This document shows positions 43,951 through 53,610 of a stretch of DNA of 64,000 nt, one piece after another; within the stretch, counting starts at the first letter, position 1; each line of letters begins with the position of its first letter. The notes beneath the pieces are model-generated. The model saw only the letters and a program-made list of their open reading frames with translations. It did no database searches and was not told the origin of the DNA. The stretch lies in NCBI GenBank assembly GCA_030601755.1, contig JAUWBF010000004.1, forward strand, positions 1 through 64,000, given 5' to 3'. Source of the stretch: Verrucomicrobiota bacterium (lineage in GTDB: Bacteria; Verrucomicrobiota; Verrucomicrobiia; Opitutales; Opitutaceae). The position numbers and the translations under genes were made by a program.

Positions 43951-45773
43951 ACGATATACAGCTTCACGCTGGACGCCGGGCAGGACGGTCGCTGGACCAC
44001 ACGGTTCTCGCTCACTCCGCCCGACGCCGGGGTCCTCGAATTGAGCCGCTCCGCCGTCCTCGACATCTTCGCCACGTCCGGTTCGCCCGTCCTTGAACGC
44101 GTCGGCCTGCTGGAAGCTCCGGCGCATTTCCCACCCGACCTCCCCGTCCGGCTTCCCGAGGCTGCGGTGAGCTTTGCGGCGGCAGGGCTCCGGACACCCC
44201 GTGTCGTGAGCGGCACCCCGCTCACGCTGACAGTGCGGACCGACGGGGTGGATGCCGGGAGCCGCCTGCTGGTAAACATCCGCGACTGGGATCGCACCCT
44301 CGTCCGCCAGATCGATCGGACAGTCGGCACACTGCCCGACGGCACCTCCGGATTCGTCGCCGCCGGGGTGCAGCTCCCTCCCGGCTGGTTTGACACCGAG
44401 GTCGGCCTGCCCGATCACGGCGATACCCACGTCCATCTCATACCGGGAGAAATCGCGGTGCTGCCGCCGGTGGACGCGCCCGAGCCCGACGACGACGCCG
44501 AAGCCTGGGTGCTCGGACATCACCTCCAATACTGGCGGTCCGCGGGCCCCCATGAGCCGCGCGACTACAGCCTGGCTCCCGACGCGACGGAGACGCTCGC
44601 CGCCGCTCGCTCTCTCGGCCTGCAATCCACGCGTTTTCATCCGCCCATGACGACGAAGTGGTGGCACGTGGAGCCCGTGCGAGGAGAATGGAAGTTCTCC
44701 GACGAACTCATCGAAGCCCCACTCGACGCCGACATCAGCGTGCTCGGCACGTTGGACGGCACCCCCCGCTTCGCCAGCTCCGCCCCTCCGGCAAAATTGG
44801 CCGCGACCAAAGGCTGGCCGCTGAACTGGGCCGTGTATCCCGCCAAAAACCTCGCCGACTGGCGGACCTACGTGCGCACCACCGTCACCCGCTATCGCGA
44901 CAGCGTGCGTGCCTGGGAAATCTGGAACGAACCCGACAGCCGCATGTTTCTCGGCCTGCCCGACGGCACCGACACGCCCGAGCGCGTTTACACCTCTCTG
45001 GTGAGCGCCGCCGCCGAGGAGATTCGCGCGATCGACCCCGCCATCATTATCGTGGCCGGATCCGTCACCGCCGGAGGCCAGGAGTTTCTGGTGCGGGCCA
45101 TCCAGGACGAGGGGCTGCTGGACCATTGCGATGTCATCTCCTTCCACGGTTACGGTCGGGTCCGCGCCTCCGACCGCGGGGCCGACGCCTTCGCCAATCT
45201 CGTCGGCGCCATTCACCAAGCCGCCGGCCCCGGCCGCGAGGTCGTGATCTGGGACACCGAGGCGGCGATCGGCACGCTGCCCGAAGGCCGGGCCGGGCTC
45301 CGCATCGCGGAAACCGAGCTCAAGGGCATCCTCGCCCGTCGCGCCGCCGGCATCAACCGCCTCTATTTCTACAACGGCTTTCGGAGGGACGACCCCCTGC
45401 ACGGCGACTTCCGCGTGCTCTGGGGTTACGACGACCGCCGGCCTCTCGCCATCCAGCCCCTGCTCGCGGCCTCCCAGTGGCTGCTCGCCGGCTCCGAGTT
45501 CGAAACCGCGCTCGTTGATGAGCCCGAAGGCGCGCACGTTTACGTTTTTCGGCACGCCGATGGCCGGCGCATCGCCGCCGGCTGGACCTCCGCCCCGTCC
45601 GGTTCGACTCAATATCAGCAAACCGGCCCCTTCGTTTCCGGTCGTATTTTCACCCAGACCGGCGCGGACACCGGCCGCTACGAGGGCGGGGTGCTGCCCC
45701 TGACCACTTCCGTCCGATACTTCGACCAAACCCCCTGAACCCCGCTCGGCAGTTCTCCGGGCCGTCAGACCTG

Positions 45774-45787
45774 CTTTATCATTAAAG
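45774..45787. promoter_or_regulatory. LacI-type operator 2
   Basis: CTTTATCATTAAAG, identical to the site at 41891-41904, 43 bp before the PEP-CTERM gene. It suggests that the LacI regulator at 40800-41846 also controls the PEP-CTERM, pyruvyl transferase and hydrolase genes. Confidence 0.75.
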
Positions 45788-45830
45788 TCCCGTCGTCTTT
45801 GCCCTCCGGCCTTCGCCCGACGTAGAGATA

Positions 45831-46625
45831 ATGCCGCTCCCTCACCTTATGAAAACCTCAACCTCCTCCTCCCGATACATCCGCCTTCCGCTCCTGCTTG
45901 CGGGACTGGCGTTCGCCGGCCAGCAAACGTCCGCCCTCACCCTGACTGATCCCTCACTGTTCGCCCCGAATTATTCGAGCAACGCCAAGGTCACCCAATC
46001 GGCGGTCGGCGCGACCTCGGCCGCCACCCTCGACGCACTGACCGGATTCTGGGTCGTGCGGGATTTCACCGGCTTCACCAGCGGTTCGAACTCGATCGCT
46101 TTTACCTCCACTGATCTGCCCGGCATCCAGTTCAGCTTCAGCGGGTCGATCCAGCTCGACAACACCGGGAACGAAATCACCAACGCCACTTTCGCGACAT
46201 CCGGGTCGAGCGCCATTCGGATCCAGGCCAACACGACAAATGCGGCGACGTTGACCGGTCTGATCGACTTCACGGGCGCCGGTGTGAACGCCGTGGCGTT
46301 CACCCTGGCCGGAAACCGCTTTGCCCGCGTGTCGGACATCACGGTGAATTTCCTCTCCGAAACGTCCACCGTCCTCTCGACCCAGACCTACACCGGCACC
46401 GGGTCGAGCTCCGCCATCGGCCTCTATTTTGGTTACGAGGCGCCTTCGAGTCAGACGATCGGAAGCATCTCGATCTCGGTGACGCTCGACAGCGGCTCGG
46501 AGACCGTGGTCCTGGGCCTCGACGATGTGGGTTTCTTCTCGACCATCCCCGAACCCTCCTCCGCCGCCATGCTGGTTGGCTCCGCGGGACTGTTGCTGGC
46601 GAGCATCCGTCGCCCACGGCGCTGA
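45831..46625 (+). CDS. PEP-CTERM sorting domain protein
   Basis: A 264-residue secreted protein: signal peptide (LPLLLAGLAFAGQQTSA), a beta-sandwich domain paralogous to the repeats at 42046-43251, and the C-terminal sorting signal IPEPSSAAMLVGSAG with a hydrophobic helix and the basic end RRPRR. The tail is recognised by exosortase and usually goes with exopolysaccharide loci. Start at ATG 45831; the ATG at 45849 (MKTSTSSS) would also leave the signal peptide intact. The next gene follows after 46 bases. Confidence 0.92.
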   Translation: MPLPHLMKTSTSSSRYIRLPLLLAGLAFAGQQTSALTLTDPSLFAPNYSSNAKVTQSAVGATSAATLDALTGFWVVRDFTGFTSGSNSIAFTSTDLPGIQFSFSGSIQLDNTGNEITNATFATSGSSAIRIQANTTNAATLTGLIDFTGAGVNAVAFTLAGNRFARVSDITVNFLSETSTVLSTQTYTGTGSSSAIGLYFGYEAPSSQTIGSISISVTLDSGSETVVLGLDDVGFFSTIPEPSSAAMLVGSAGLLLASIRRPRR

Positions 46626-46671
46626 CCAAACCGCGCCCCGACGCTCTCCCCTCAAGCCTGCTCATCCCCCC

Positions 46672-47937
46672 ATGTCTTTGACCGCACAAAAACCGGTCGG
46701 CGGCCTTGCCGTCGATAAATGTCCGCTCCCTCGCGTCCCGCATTTACTCGTCCGCTCTTCCTGGCAGACGGTCAACATCGGCGATATCAGCCACACGCCG
46801 GGCCTGCTGCGGCTGCTGGAGACCCATCTCCCCGCAGCCCGGATCACGTTGCTCGCCCGAAATCTCGGACATGGCGTGAGCGCGGTGCTCCGCCACCACT
46901 TCCCCCGGGTCGAAATCATCGAGGAGCCTGAGACACCGGACGGACTTCCCGCCACGGCGGCCGGACAGCATGCCTGGGCCGCGGCCGACATGTTCATCCA
47001 CGGCTCCGGTCCCTATGTCGTGGCGCGCGCCGAACTCTCGGCCTGGGCCGCGACCGGGAGACCCTACGGCATCTATGGCGTCTCTCTTGAGGAGTTTGAC
47101 CCGGATTTGATCGCGCTCCTATCCGGGGCCGACTTCGTCTTTTGCCGAGACACCACCACGTTGCGGGCCGTCCGCGCCGCCGGTGTGCGCATGAACCCCT
47201 CCTCCTGCCTCGGCTTTGCTCCCGACGCCGCCTTCGCCGCCACCGACGCGGACGAACGGGCCGCCGACGCCTTTCTCGCCGCGCACAGACTCGAGCCCGG
47301 CAAGTTTATCTGCGTCGTCCCGAGGCTTCGCTACACCCCTTATCACCGGATTCATGATCGCCCCCCCACGCCTCGCGAGATGGAGCGCGCGGAGATCAGC
47401 GAAACCTACCGCGAACGTGACCACGACACGCTCCGCACCATCGTTTCCCGCTGGGTCCGCGACACCGGGCTCAAGGTGCTCGCCTGTCCTGAAATGACCT
47501 ATCAGGTCGATCTTGCCCGGACAGAGCTCGTGGAACCGCTTGCGCCGGCGATCCGATCACATGTCGTGTGGCGCGACACCTACTGGCGCAACGACGAGGC
47601 CGCCGGCATTTACGCCCGCGCTTTCGCCGTTGTCAGCGTCGAGATGCACTCTCCCATTCTCGCCTTCGCAGCGGGCACCCCGGCCATTCATCTGCGCCAA
47701 CCCAGTGACACCGTAAAGGGCCAGATGTGGAGGGACATCGGCCTGCCCGAGTGGATATTCGAGATCGACGACACCGACGGTCACGACATCGCTGATCTCC
47801 TGCTGCAAATGCACCACCACCCAGACCGAATCGCGGCCAAGCTGTCCTCCGCCCGAGCCCACGTAGCCCGGCTGCAGGCCCAATCGATGGAAATCGTAAG
47901 ACATTATTGCGAAGCCTTCTCCTCGGCTGCCCGCTAA
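46672..47937 (+). CDS. Polysaccharide pyruvyl transferase family protein
   Basis: A 421-residue protein of the PS_pyruv_trans fold: NIGDISHTPGLLRLLETHLP near the N-terminus, GPYVVARAELSAW, PYGIYGVSLEEFDPD and FCRDTTTLRAVRAAGV in the middle, and VVSVEMHSPILAFAAGTPAI near the C-terminus. Such enzymes add pyruvate ketals to surface polysaccharide, although many relatives have no tested activity. Between the PEP-CTERM protein and the intact hydrolase, probably in one transcript. Confidence 0.87.
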   Translation: MSLTAQKPVGGLAVDKCPLPRVPHLLVRSSWQTVNIGDISHTPGLLRLLETHLPAARITLLARNLGHGVSAVLRHHFPRVEIIEEPETPDGLPATAAGQHAWAAADMFIHGSGPYVVARAELSAWAATGRPYGIYGVSLEEFDPDLIALLSGADFVFCRDTTTLRAVRAAGVRMNPSSCLGFAPDAAFAATDADERAADAFLAAHRLEPGKFICVVPRLRYTPYHRIHDRPPTPREMERAEISETYRERDHDTLRTIVSRWVRDTGLKVLACPEMTYQVDLARTELVEPLAPAIRSHVVWRDTYWRNDEAAGIYARAFAVVSVEMHSPILAFAAGTPAIHLRQPSDTVKGQMWRDIGLPEWIFEIDDTDGHDIADLLLQMHHHPDRIAAKLSSARAHVARLQAQSMEIVRHYCEAFSSAAR

Positions 47938-47977
47938 ACTCATCCCCTTGCCCCCTGTGACCTCACTCCTTTCAGCC

Positions 47978-50524
47978 ATGCCGGCCCGCCCCCGCCGGCT
48001 TTCGCCGCTTCTGTTTATTTTCGTCTGTTTTGCGGCCCCGTGCCTTGCCCAAGTCGCCCACCGCATCCCGTTCGCGACACCATGGCAGGACAACGGAGCG
48101 TGGGCCAACTCGCCCGCCAACATTTCCCGCCACACCGCCGAGGCCGGTGCCCGAGTGGAAAGCCAAGGCTTCGCCCAGATCTTCCTCCCCATGCCCGCGC
48201 TCGTCGAAGGCGCTATCTATCGCGTGCGCGTCACCGCCGATCTCGCCGGCCAGATCGAGACCGTTTCCGTGCGCGTGCGCAAACGGGTGCTGCCCTACAC
48301 CTTGTTTGGCTCCCGCGATTACGTCACCCAGGACAATCGCATGGCGGCCGAACTCCAGTTTCGGACTCCCGCCTCGACGCAGTCCGGCGAGTTTGGGCTC
48401 TTCCTGATCGTCACCGGCACGGGCACGCTCGACGTCACCCGCACCACACTCGAGCGTCTGCCCGAATTTGACATCCCTGCGGACCCAGTCGGGCCACGCG
48501 GCCAGTTGCTCGCCAATCCGGATTTTGCGCTGCTCGACGCTGGCTGGGTTCTCGCGCAGGCTCGCATCGAATCCGATCACCAGTCCGGCGGGCGGCTAGT
48601 GCTCTCCCCGGAGCCGGGTAGCCCCGCCACCGCCGTTCAGATTGAGCCGGTTGCCTTGCGCCTCGGCCAAAGCTATCGCTTGGAAGTATCCGGCGAAAAC
48701 CTTGCCGGTCTGCATGCGTCGCTGCGCGGCGCGAAACGCGAGACGATCCGCCGCTTCACGCTCGACGCCGGCGAAAACGGATTCTGGAGCACTCGGTTTT
48801 CCCTCACCCCGCCCGAATCGGGGCTTCTCGAGTTGAATCGTCCCGCCGTCCTGGGAATCACCTTCGCATCCGGCTCCGCCGTGCTGAAGCATGTCCGTCT
48901 GGTTGAGTCGCCGGACCATCAAGCGCGGTCCACCGTCGTGCCGCCCGCCGCCAACGTTAGCTTCGAAGTCGCAGGCCGGCGGGTGCCCCGCGTCGTGGGC
49001 GGCGATCCGCTTTCCCTTGCGGTGCGCACGTCCGGGATCGATGTCGGCACGCCTCTTTCCGTCCGCATTCGCGACTGGGACGGCACCGTCGTGCGGCAGG
49101 TTGACCGACCGGTCGGCCGACTTCCCGACGGCACGACGGGATTTGTCGTCACCGGCGTGCAACTGCCCCCCGGCTGGTTCGACACCGAAGTGGGGCCGCT
49201 CGACCGCAACTCACCCGCCGTGGCGACCGTGCCCGGCGAGATCGCCGTGCTACCGCCCATGACGGATGCGACTCCGTCCGACGCTTCCTCTTGGGTGCTC
49301 GGTCATCATCTCCAATATTGGCGAACCGAAGGATCGCAGGAACCCCGCCGCTACTTACTCGCCCCCGATTCGGACTCCACCTTGGAGGACGCGCGACGCT
49401 TGGGCGTGCAATCCGTGCGTTTCCACCCGCCCATGACGACAAAATGGTGGCAGGTAGAGCCCGTTCGGGGCCAATGGCGATTCACTGACGAACTCATCGA
49501 CGCGCCCCTGGCCCACGGGATCAGCGTGCTCGGCATGCTGGACGGCACCCCCAGATTCGCCAGCTCGGCGCCCGCGCTCCAACTGGAAGCAAGCAAGGGC
49601 TGGCCGCGCAACTGGGCCGTGTATCCCGCCAAAAAACTCGACGACTGGCGCGCCTACGTGCGCACCACCGTCACCCGTTATCGCGATCGCGTGCGCGTTT
49701 GGGAAATCTGGAACGAACCCGACAGCCGCATGTTCCTCGGCATGCCCGACGGCGCAGGGGAGCACGACACGCCCGAGCGCGTTTACACCTCGCTGGTGCG
49801 CGCGGCGGCGGCGGAGATTCGCGCGATCGATCCCGGCATCAAAATCGTGGCGGGCTCGGTCACCGGAGGCGGTCTTAAGTTTCTCGTCCGGGCGATCCGG
49901 GACGAGGGACTGATGGAACATTGCGACGTGATTTCCTTCCACGGCTATGGTCGCGTGCGCGCCTCCGACCGCGGGGCCGGCGCCTTCGCCGACATCGTTG
50001 GAGCCATCAACCGGGCCGCCGGGAGAAAGGTCGAGATATGGGACACCGAGGCCGCGCTCGGCACCATGCCCGAAGGCCGCGCCGGACTCCGTATCGCGGA
50101 GACCGAGCTCAAGGGCATCCTCGCCCGGCGCGCCGCCGGCATCAACCGCCTCTATTTCTACAACGGCTTCCGGAGGGACGACCCCCTGCACGGCGACTTC
50201 CGCGTGCTCTGGGGCTACGACGACCGTCGGCCCCTCGCCATCCAGCCCCTGCTCGCGGCCTCCCAGTGGCTGCTCGCCGGCACCGAGTTCGAAACCGCAC
50301 TCGTCGACGAACCCGAAGGCGCCCACCTTTACGTTTTTCGCCGCGCCGACGGCCGGCGCGTCGCCGCCGGCTGGACCTCGTCGCCATCCGGGGCGACCCG
50401 GCACCAGGCCGGGTCGTCGTTCCGCTCCGGCCGCATCTTCACCCAAACCGGGGCCGACGCCGGACGGTATGAAGACGGCGTGCTGCCGCTCGTCTCCTCG
50501 GTCCGCTACTTCGTCTTGCCCTGA
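47978..50524 (+). CDS. Secreted clan GH-A glycoside hydrolase (intact paralogue)
   Basis: An 848-residue enzyme. A signal peptide (LLFIFVCFAAPCLAQ) is followed by about 430 residues of beta-rich domains (PFATPWQDNGAWANSPANIS, LRLGQSYRLEVSGENLAGL) and a TIM barrel with E580 in WEIWNEPDSRMF as acid and E691 in EIWDTEAALG as nucleophile, 111 residues apart. The pattern fits GH39- or GH5-like members of clan GH-A; no exact family is certain. The C-terminal third is almost identical in DNA to the frameshifted copy (for example 50165-50275 against 45380-45490). A frame upstream at TTG 47948 is open. Confidence 0.88.
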   Translation: MPARPRRLSPLLFIFVCFAAPCLAQVAHRIPFATPWQDNGAWANSPANISRHTAEAGARVESQGFAQIFLPMPALVEGAIYRVRVTADLAGQIETVSVRVRKRVLPYTLFGSRDYVTQDNRMAAELQFRTPASTQSGEFGLFLIVTGTGTLDVTRTTLERLPEFDIPADPVGPRGQLLANPDFALLDAGWVLAQARIESDHQSGGRLVLSPEPGSPATAVQIEPVALRLGQSYRLEVSGENLAGLHASLRGAKRETIRRFTLDAGENGFWSTRFSLTPPESGLLELNRPAVLGITFASGSAVLKHVRLVESPDHQARSTVVPPAANVSFEVAGRRVPRVVGGDPLSLAVRTSGIDVGTPLSVRIRDWDGTVVRQVDRPVGRLPDGTTGFVVTGVQLPPGWFDTEVGPLDRNSPAVATVPGEIAVLPPMTDATPSDASSWVLGHHLQYWRTEGSQEPRRYLLAPDSDSTLEDARRLGVQSVRFHPPMTTKWWQVEPVRGQWRFTDELIDAPLAHGISVLGMLDGTPRFASSAPALQLEASKGWPRNWAVYPAKKLDDWRAYVRTTVTRYRDRVRVWEIWNEPDSRMFLGMPDGAGEHDTPERVYTSLVRAAAAEIRAIDPGIKIVAGSVTGGGLKFLVRAIRDEGLMEHCDVISFHGYGRVRASDRGAGAFADIVGAINRAAGRKVEIWDTEAALGTMPEGRAGLRIAETELKGILARRAAGINRLYFYNGFRRDDPLHGDFRVLWGYDDRRPLAIQPLLAASQWLLAGTEFETALVDEPEGAHLYVFRRADGRRVAAGWTSSPSGATRHQAGSSFRSGRIFTQTGADAGRYEDGVLPLVSSVRYFVLP

Positions 50525-50566
50525 CCGCTCTCCGTCTGCCCCCCATTCCCTCCACCCCAATTGCCC

Positions 50567-51241
50567 ATGAACCCCCGGCCCTACTCTCTCCCTCGCCACG
50601 GCTTCACTTTGGTCGAACTGCTCACGGTCATCGCCATCGTGGGCATCCTGGCGTCGATCATCATCGTCTCGATTGGCAAGGTTCGCGCCTCGGCCCGTGA
50701 CACCCGTTGCCTGAGCAACCTTCGGCAAATCGGCATACTGTTTACCCTGTATCGGGCGGACAACGACAACCGCCTGCCGGTGGACATCCAAGTGGATCAA
50801 GCCACCAACGCGACCAGGACTTGGGACAACTATCTGAAGGATTACCTACAGAACAGCTCTACCGGAGCGCGTGCAGCAGACGTCTTCGGGTGTCCGTCGG
50901 TTGTGCCGGATGCCAACACGCTCTCAGTCCAGTCGTCCTATGGCATCAACTACCATCTGGGATCCAACCAGACTCCGAGACTCAAGATCCCCTTTACATC
51001 CATCGCGCGGCCAAGCGAAACGTTCCTCGTCACCGACTCCGATGATCGCGCGTTCAGGCGCGATTCGCAAAGTCTGATGCAAAACGGAAACAGTCGCTAC
51101 GATATCCCTCCCGTCGAGCGCCATTCACGTCGCTTCAACATGCTCTATGCCGACGGTTCGGTGCGCATCCTCAATTTCAACGCCATGCCGTGGGGTGCCA
51201 CCCATTCCGGAACCGAACCGCCTTGGGGGCCCGGCTCCTGA
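50567..51241 (+). CDS. Pseudopilin-like H-X9-DG protein
   Basis: A 224-residue protein with a type II secretion/type IV pilin N-terminus: a prepilin cleavage site before FTLVELLTVIAIVGILASII, then a soluble domain, and near the C-terminus HSRRFNMLYADG, which is His, nine residues, Asp-Gly. This H-X9-DG motif marks the DUF1559-like surface proteins frequent in Planctomycetota and Verrucomicrobiota. Located directly after the hydrolase; it might be its export or adhesion partner. Confidence 0.9.
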   Translation: MNPRPYSLPRHGFTLVELLTVIAIVGILASIIIVSIGKVRASARDTRCLSNLRQIGILFTLYRADNDNRLPVDIQVDQATNATRTWDNYLKDYLQNSSTGARAADVFGCPSVVPDANTLSVQSSYGINYHLGSNQTPRLKIPFTSIARPSETFLVTDSDDRAFRRDSQSLMQNGNSRYDIPPVERHSRRFNMLYADGSVRILNFNAMPWGATHSGTEPPWGPGS

Positions 51242-51256
51242 ACGCCACGGCTTTAT

Positions 51257-52045
51257 TTGCCCGCCGTTTTTCCATTGATCCTCATTCGTCGTCGCCACGT
51301 CCCTTCGCCCTCCTCTTCCCCCGCGCCCTTGCCCGAGGTCGCCTCGCGTCACCTCGCCGCATCACGCTTCGCCTTGCTCAAACAAGGCCCATGGCAGGTG
51401 TTTTTCCACTACGGCCAGATCAACCGCTCCCACTCGCAGGCCGAGGCGCTCAACTGGTCGGCCACCCTCGACGGCATCGACGTCGCGCACGACCCCGGCA
51501 CCGTCGGCTACGGCTCCCCGCTCTCCAACGGCTACTACCGTCGCGGCCTCTGCCACAACGTCCCGCTCATCGACGGCGAAGGCCAAATGCCATGGAAACC
51601 CGGCGCGCTCACGACCTTCGACGCCGAACGCGCCGTCATGACCGGCGATCAGCCCGACTACCGCCCCGGCGCCTCCGCGCGGCGCACCCTGCGCATCGAG
51701 GGCGACGACCTCATCGATGAGGTCGTCGTCACCTGCACAGATCCGCACCGCGCGGACGCCCGCCTTGGTCTCGCGCTCCATCTGCAAGGCCGGGCCATCC
51801 TGCCCGCCGCGTTCACGCCCACCGCCGACTTCGCCGTCAGCCGCACCGAACCCTTCCGCCATTGGCTCGACGTGCGCTCGGCGACTTTCGAAAACCACGC
51901 GGAGATCGAGGTCGAACTCTCGGGAGGACCCCGCCTGCTCGTGCGGTTCTCCACTCCCGGACGCTTCATCCTCCACCAAGGCTCCTCGCCCGACTTCCCG
52001 CCCGCCCGCCGCGGCGTCCGCACCGGCGTCGGCCCGATGGCGTGA
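51257..52045 (+). pseudogene. Heparinase II/III-like C-terminal fragment
   Basis: About 230 residues resemble the C-terminal beta-sandwich of heparinase II/III family lyases: KQGPWQVFFHYGQINRSHSQ, TLDGIDVAHDPGTVGYGSPL and YRRGLCHNVPLI. The N-terminal (alpha/alpha) toroid with the catalytic Tyr/His is missing, the only starts are TTG or internal, and the end is abrupt. It is probably a remnant of a polysaccharide lyase gene. Confidence 0.7.
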
Positions 52046-52293
52046 TGCAACATCGCCGGCAACCCCGCGTAGGAGTGTTCCAGCCGCCAGCCGGCGGCGG
52101 TGCTGACAGAACACGAGGATTCGGGGCACGGCATTTCTGAGTCGGACGACATACGCACAGCCTCCGCCGAAAATCCCTCCGTGTCTAGAGGCGGCCACAC
52201 ATGCCGCCACGATGCAAATTGCCATGGTTCGATTGCCTTGTTTGGCCACCCGCATCCACTGTGCGTCACCCTCGGACAATTTTGGGATACACC

Positions 52294-52785
52294 ATGAGCT
52301 CCACCGGTCTTCATCCTCAGGTTCGCATCGGTCACGTGCATCTGCGCGTCGCCGACCTTGAACGTTCACTGCAATTTTATTGCGGAGTGCTCGGCTTCGA
52401 GCTGACGCAGCGCTACGGCACGCAGGCGGCGTTCATCTCCGCAGGAGGCTACCACCATCACATCGGCCTGAACACGTGGGAGAGTCTTGGCGGCAACCCG
52501 CCCCCGCCCGGCAGCACCGGACTGTATCATCTGGCGATTCTCTACCCCGACCGCCCCAGCCTAGTGGACTCCTACCGGCGGCTACACAACGCTAACATCC
52601 GTCTCGACGGCGCCGCCGATCATGGTGTGAGCGAGGCGCTCTACCTTCGCGACCCCGATGGCAACGGCGTGGAACTCTACCGGGACCGCCCCGAAAACGA
52701 ATGGCCCCGCCGCCCCGACGGGACCCTCAACATGACCACCGACCCGCTCGACCTGCGCGACCTGTTGTCGACGTTGGAAGATTAA
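52294..52785 (+). CDS. VOC-family (glyoxalase/extradiol dioxygenase fold) protein
   Basis: A 163-residue CatE-like protein: HVHLRVADLERSLQFYCGVL, GTQAAFISAGGYHHHIGLNT, GLYHLAILYPDRPSLVDSYR and ALYLRDPDGNGVELYRDRPE. The His in GHVHL, the His in GLYHLA and the Glu in VELYRD are the candidate metal ligands. Probably a 2,3-dioxygenase-like or glyoxalase-type enzyme; substrate unknown. A 248-bp gap without a gene precedes it. Confidence 0.87.
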   Translation: MSSTGLHPQVRIGHVHLRVADLERSLQFYCGVLGFELTQRYGTQAAFISAGGYHHHIGLNTWESLGGNPPPPGSTGLYHLAILYPDRPSLVDSYRRLHNANIRLDGAADHGVSEALYLRDPDGNGVELYRDRPENEWPRRPDGTLNMTTDPLDLRDLLSTLED

Positions 52786-52806
52786 AATCCCACAACGGCT
52801 CGCCCG

Positions 52807-53610
52807 CTACTCAAGTTCACCCGCAGCCGGCTGCGTGTCCTTCAGCGCCACGCCACTGACGCCGAGGCGCGCGGACTCGATGAGCAGGTGCGCGAGCTTT
52901 CGCGCCGCCAACGCCGGCGGCAGACCCTCGGGGCGGATGTTCGACACGCAGTTGCGATCAGCATCGGTGCAGGCGGTGTTCGGCCGGTGCGTCAGGTAGG
53001 CGCCGAGACTGTCCGGCATGCCGAGTCCCGGCCGCTCGCCGAGCAACATCAGCGCGTGCCGCGCCCCCAGCAGCTCGCCGACCTCGTCCTGCAACTTAAC
53101 GCGACCAAATGGCGCGAGCAGGATCGGAAACAGCGTCCAGCCGGCCGCGGCCAGCAGCCCGGCGAGCAACGTCACCGTCTCCACCGCGTGACGCTCCGCG
53201 GCCTGCGCCGCGAGCCCGTCGGACACGATGATGACCAGATCGCGCCGCCCCCACTGCGCCGCCTTCGCGGACAGCTCCGCGCGAGACTCGTCGGACAACC
53301 GCCGCCCCAGATCGGGCCGCACCAGATAGGTCTTCTTGTCGCCGACTGCCGTCGTGATCGCCGCGGTCTCAGAGCCTCCCGCGGCCAGCCGCCCCGCCAA
53401 GCCCTCGGCATCAAACGGCGCCATCACCGCGTCCCGCGCCCGCGCATGCGACAGACGAAAATCCAGCACCGTATCCGTCCGTTGACTACCGCCCGAGCGC
53501 CCCAGCGCGATCCGCGCCGAGGTGTAGCGGCGCAGCGTCGCCCAAGGATCACGGCCGGCGGGCGCTTCGGACGCCAACGGCGTCAGAGGTTGGTCACTTG
53601 AATCGTCCAT
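52807..53610 (-). CDS. eutC: Ethanolamine ammonia-lyase small subunit
   Basis: A 267-residue EutC protein: RDPWATLRRYTSARIALGRS, LDFRLSHARARDAV and GERPGLGMPDSLGAYLTHRP with the cobalamin-contacting Cys-rich end TDADRNCVSNIRPEGL. It forms with EutB the adenosylcobalamin-dependent enzyme that turns ethanolamine into acetaldehyde and ammonia. Start at MDDSSDQ inside the last 17 bases of eutB, so the subunits are translated together. No microcompartment genes lie nearby. Confidence 0.96.
   Translation of the reverse strand: MDDSSDQPLTPLASEAPAGRDPWATLRRYTSARIALGRSGGSQRTDTVLDFRLSHARARDAVMAPFDAEGLAGRLAAGGSETAAITTAVGDKKTYLVRPDLGRRLSDESRAELSAKAAQWGRRDLVIIVSDGLAAQAAERHAVETVTLLAGLLAAAGWTLFPILLAPFGRVKLQDEVGELLGARHALMLLGERPGLGMPDSLGAYLTHRPNTACTDADRNCVSNIRPEGLPPALAARKLAHLLIESARLGVSGVALKDTQPAAGELE

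Larger units (their letters stand above)
41954..45738 (+). pseudogene. PEP-CTERM-type domain repeat fused to a clan GH-A hydrolase, frameshifted
   Basis: A signal peptide (to about QASA) is followed by two near-identical 201-residue domains of the kind found in the PEP-CTERM protein at 45831-46625, then a module aligning end to end with the intact hydrolase at 47978-50524. The hydrolase part holds EIWNEPDSRMF (acid Glu) and VIWDTEAAIG (nucleophile Glu). The reading frame breaks in a G9 tract at 43942-43950. The paralogue has ten bases at the same place, so one base is missing here. With the tenth base restored it would be a single secreted protein of about 1260 residues. It could be a true pseudogene, a phase-variable gene or a sequencing error. 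Confidence 0.85.

Noticed and set aside
46525-46671. Upstream extension of the pyruvyl transferase frame
   Set aside because: It overlaps the PEP-CTERM gene; the ATG at 46672 begins the conserved region.
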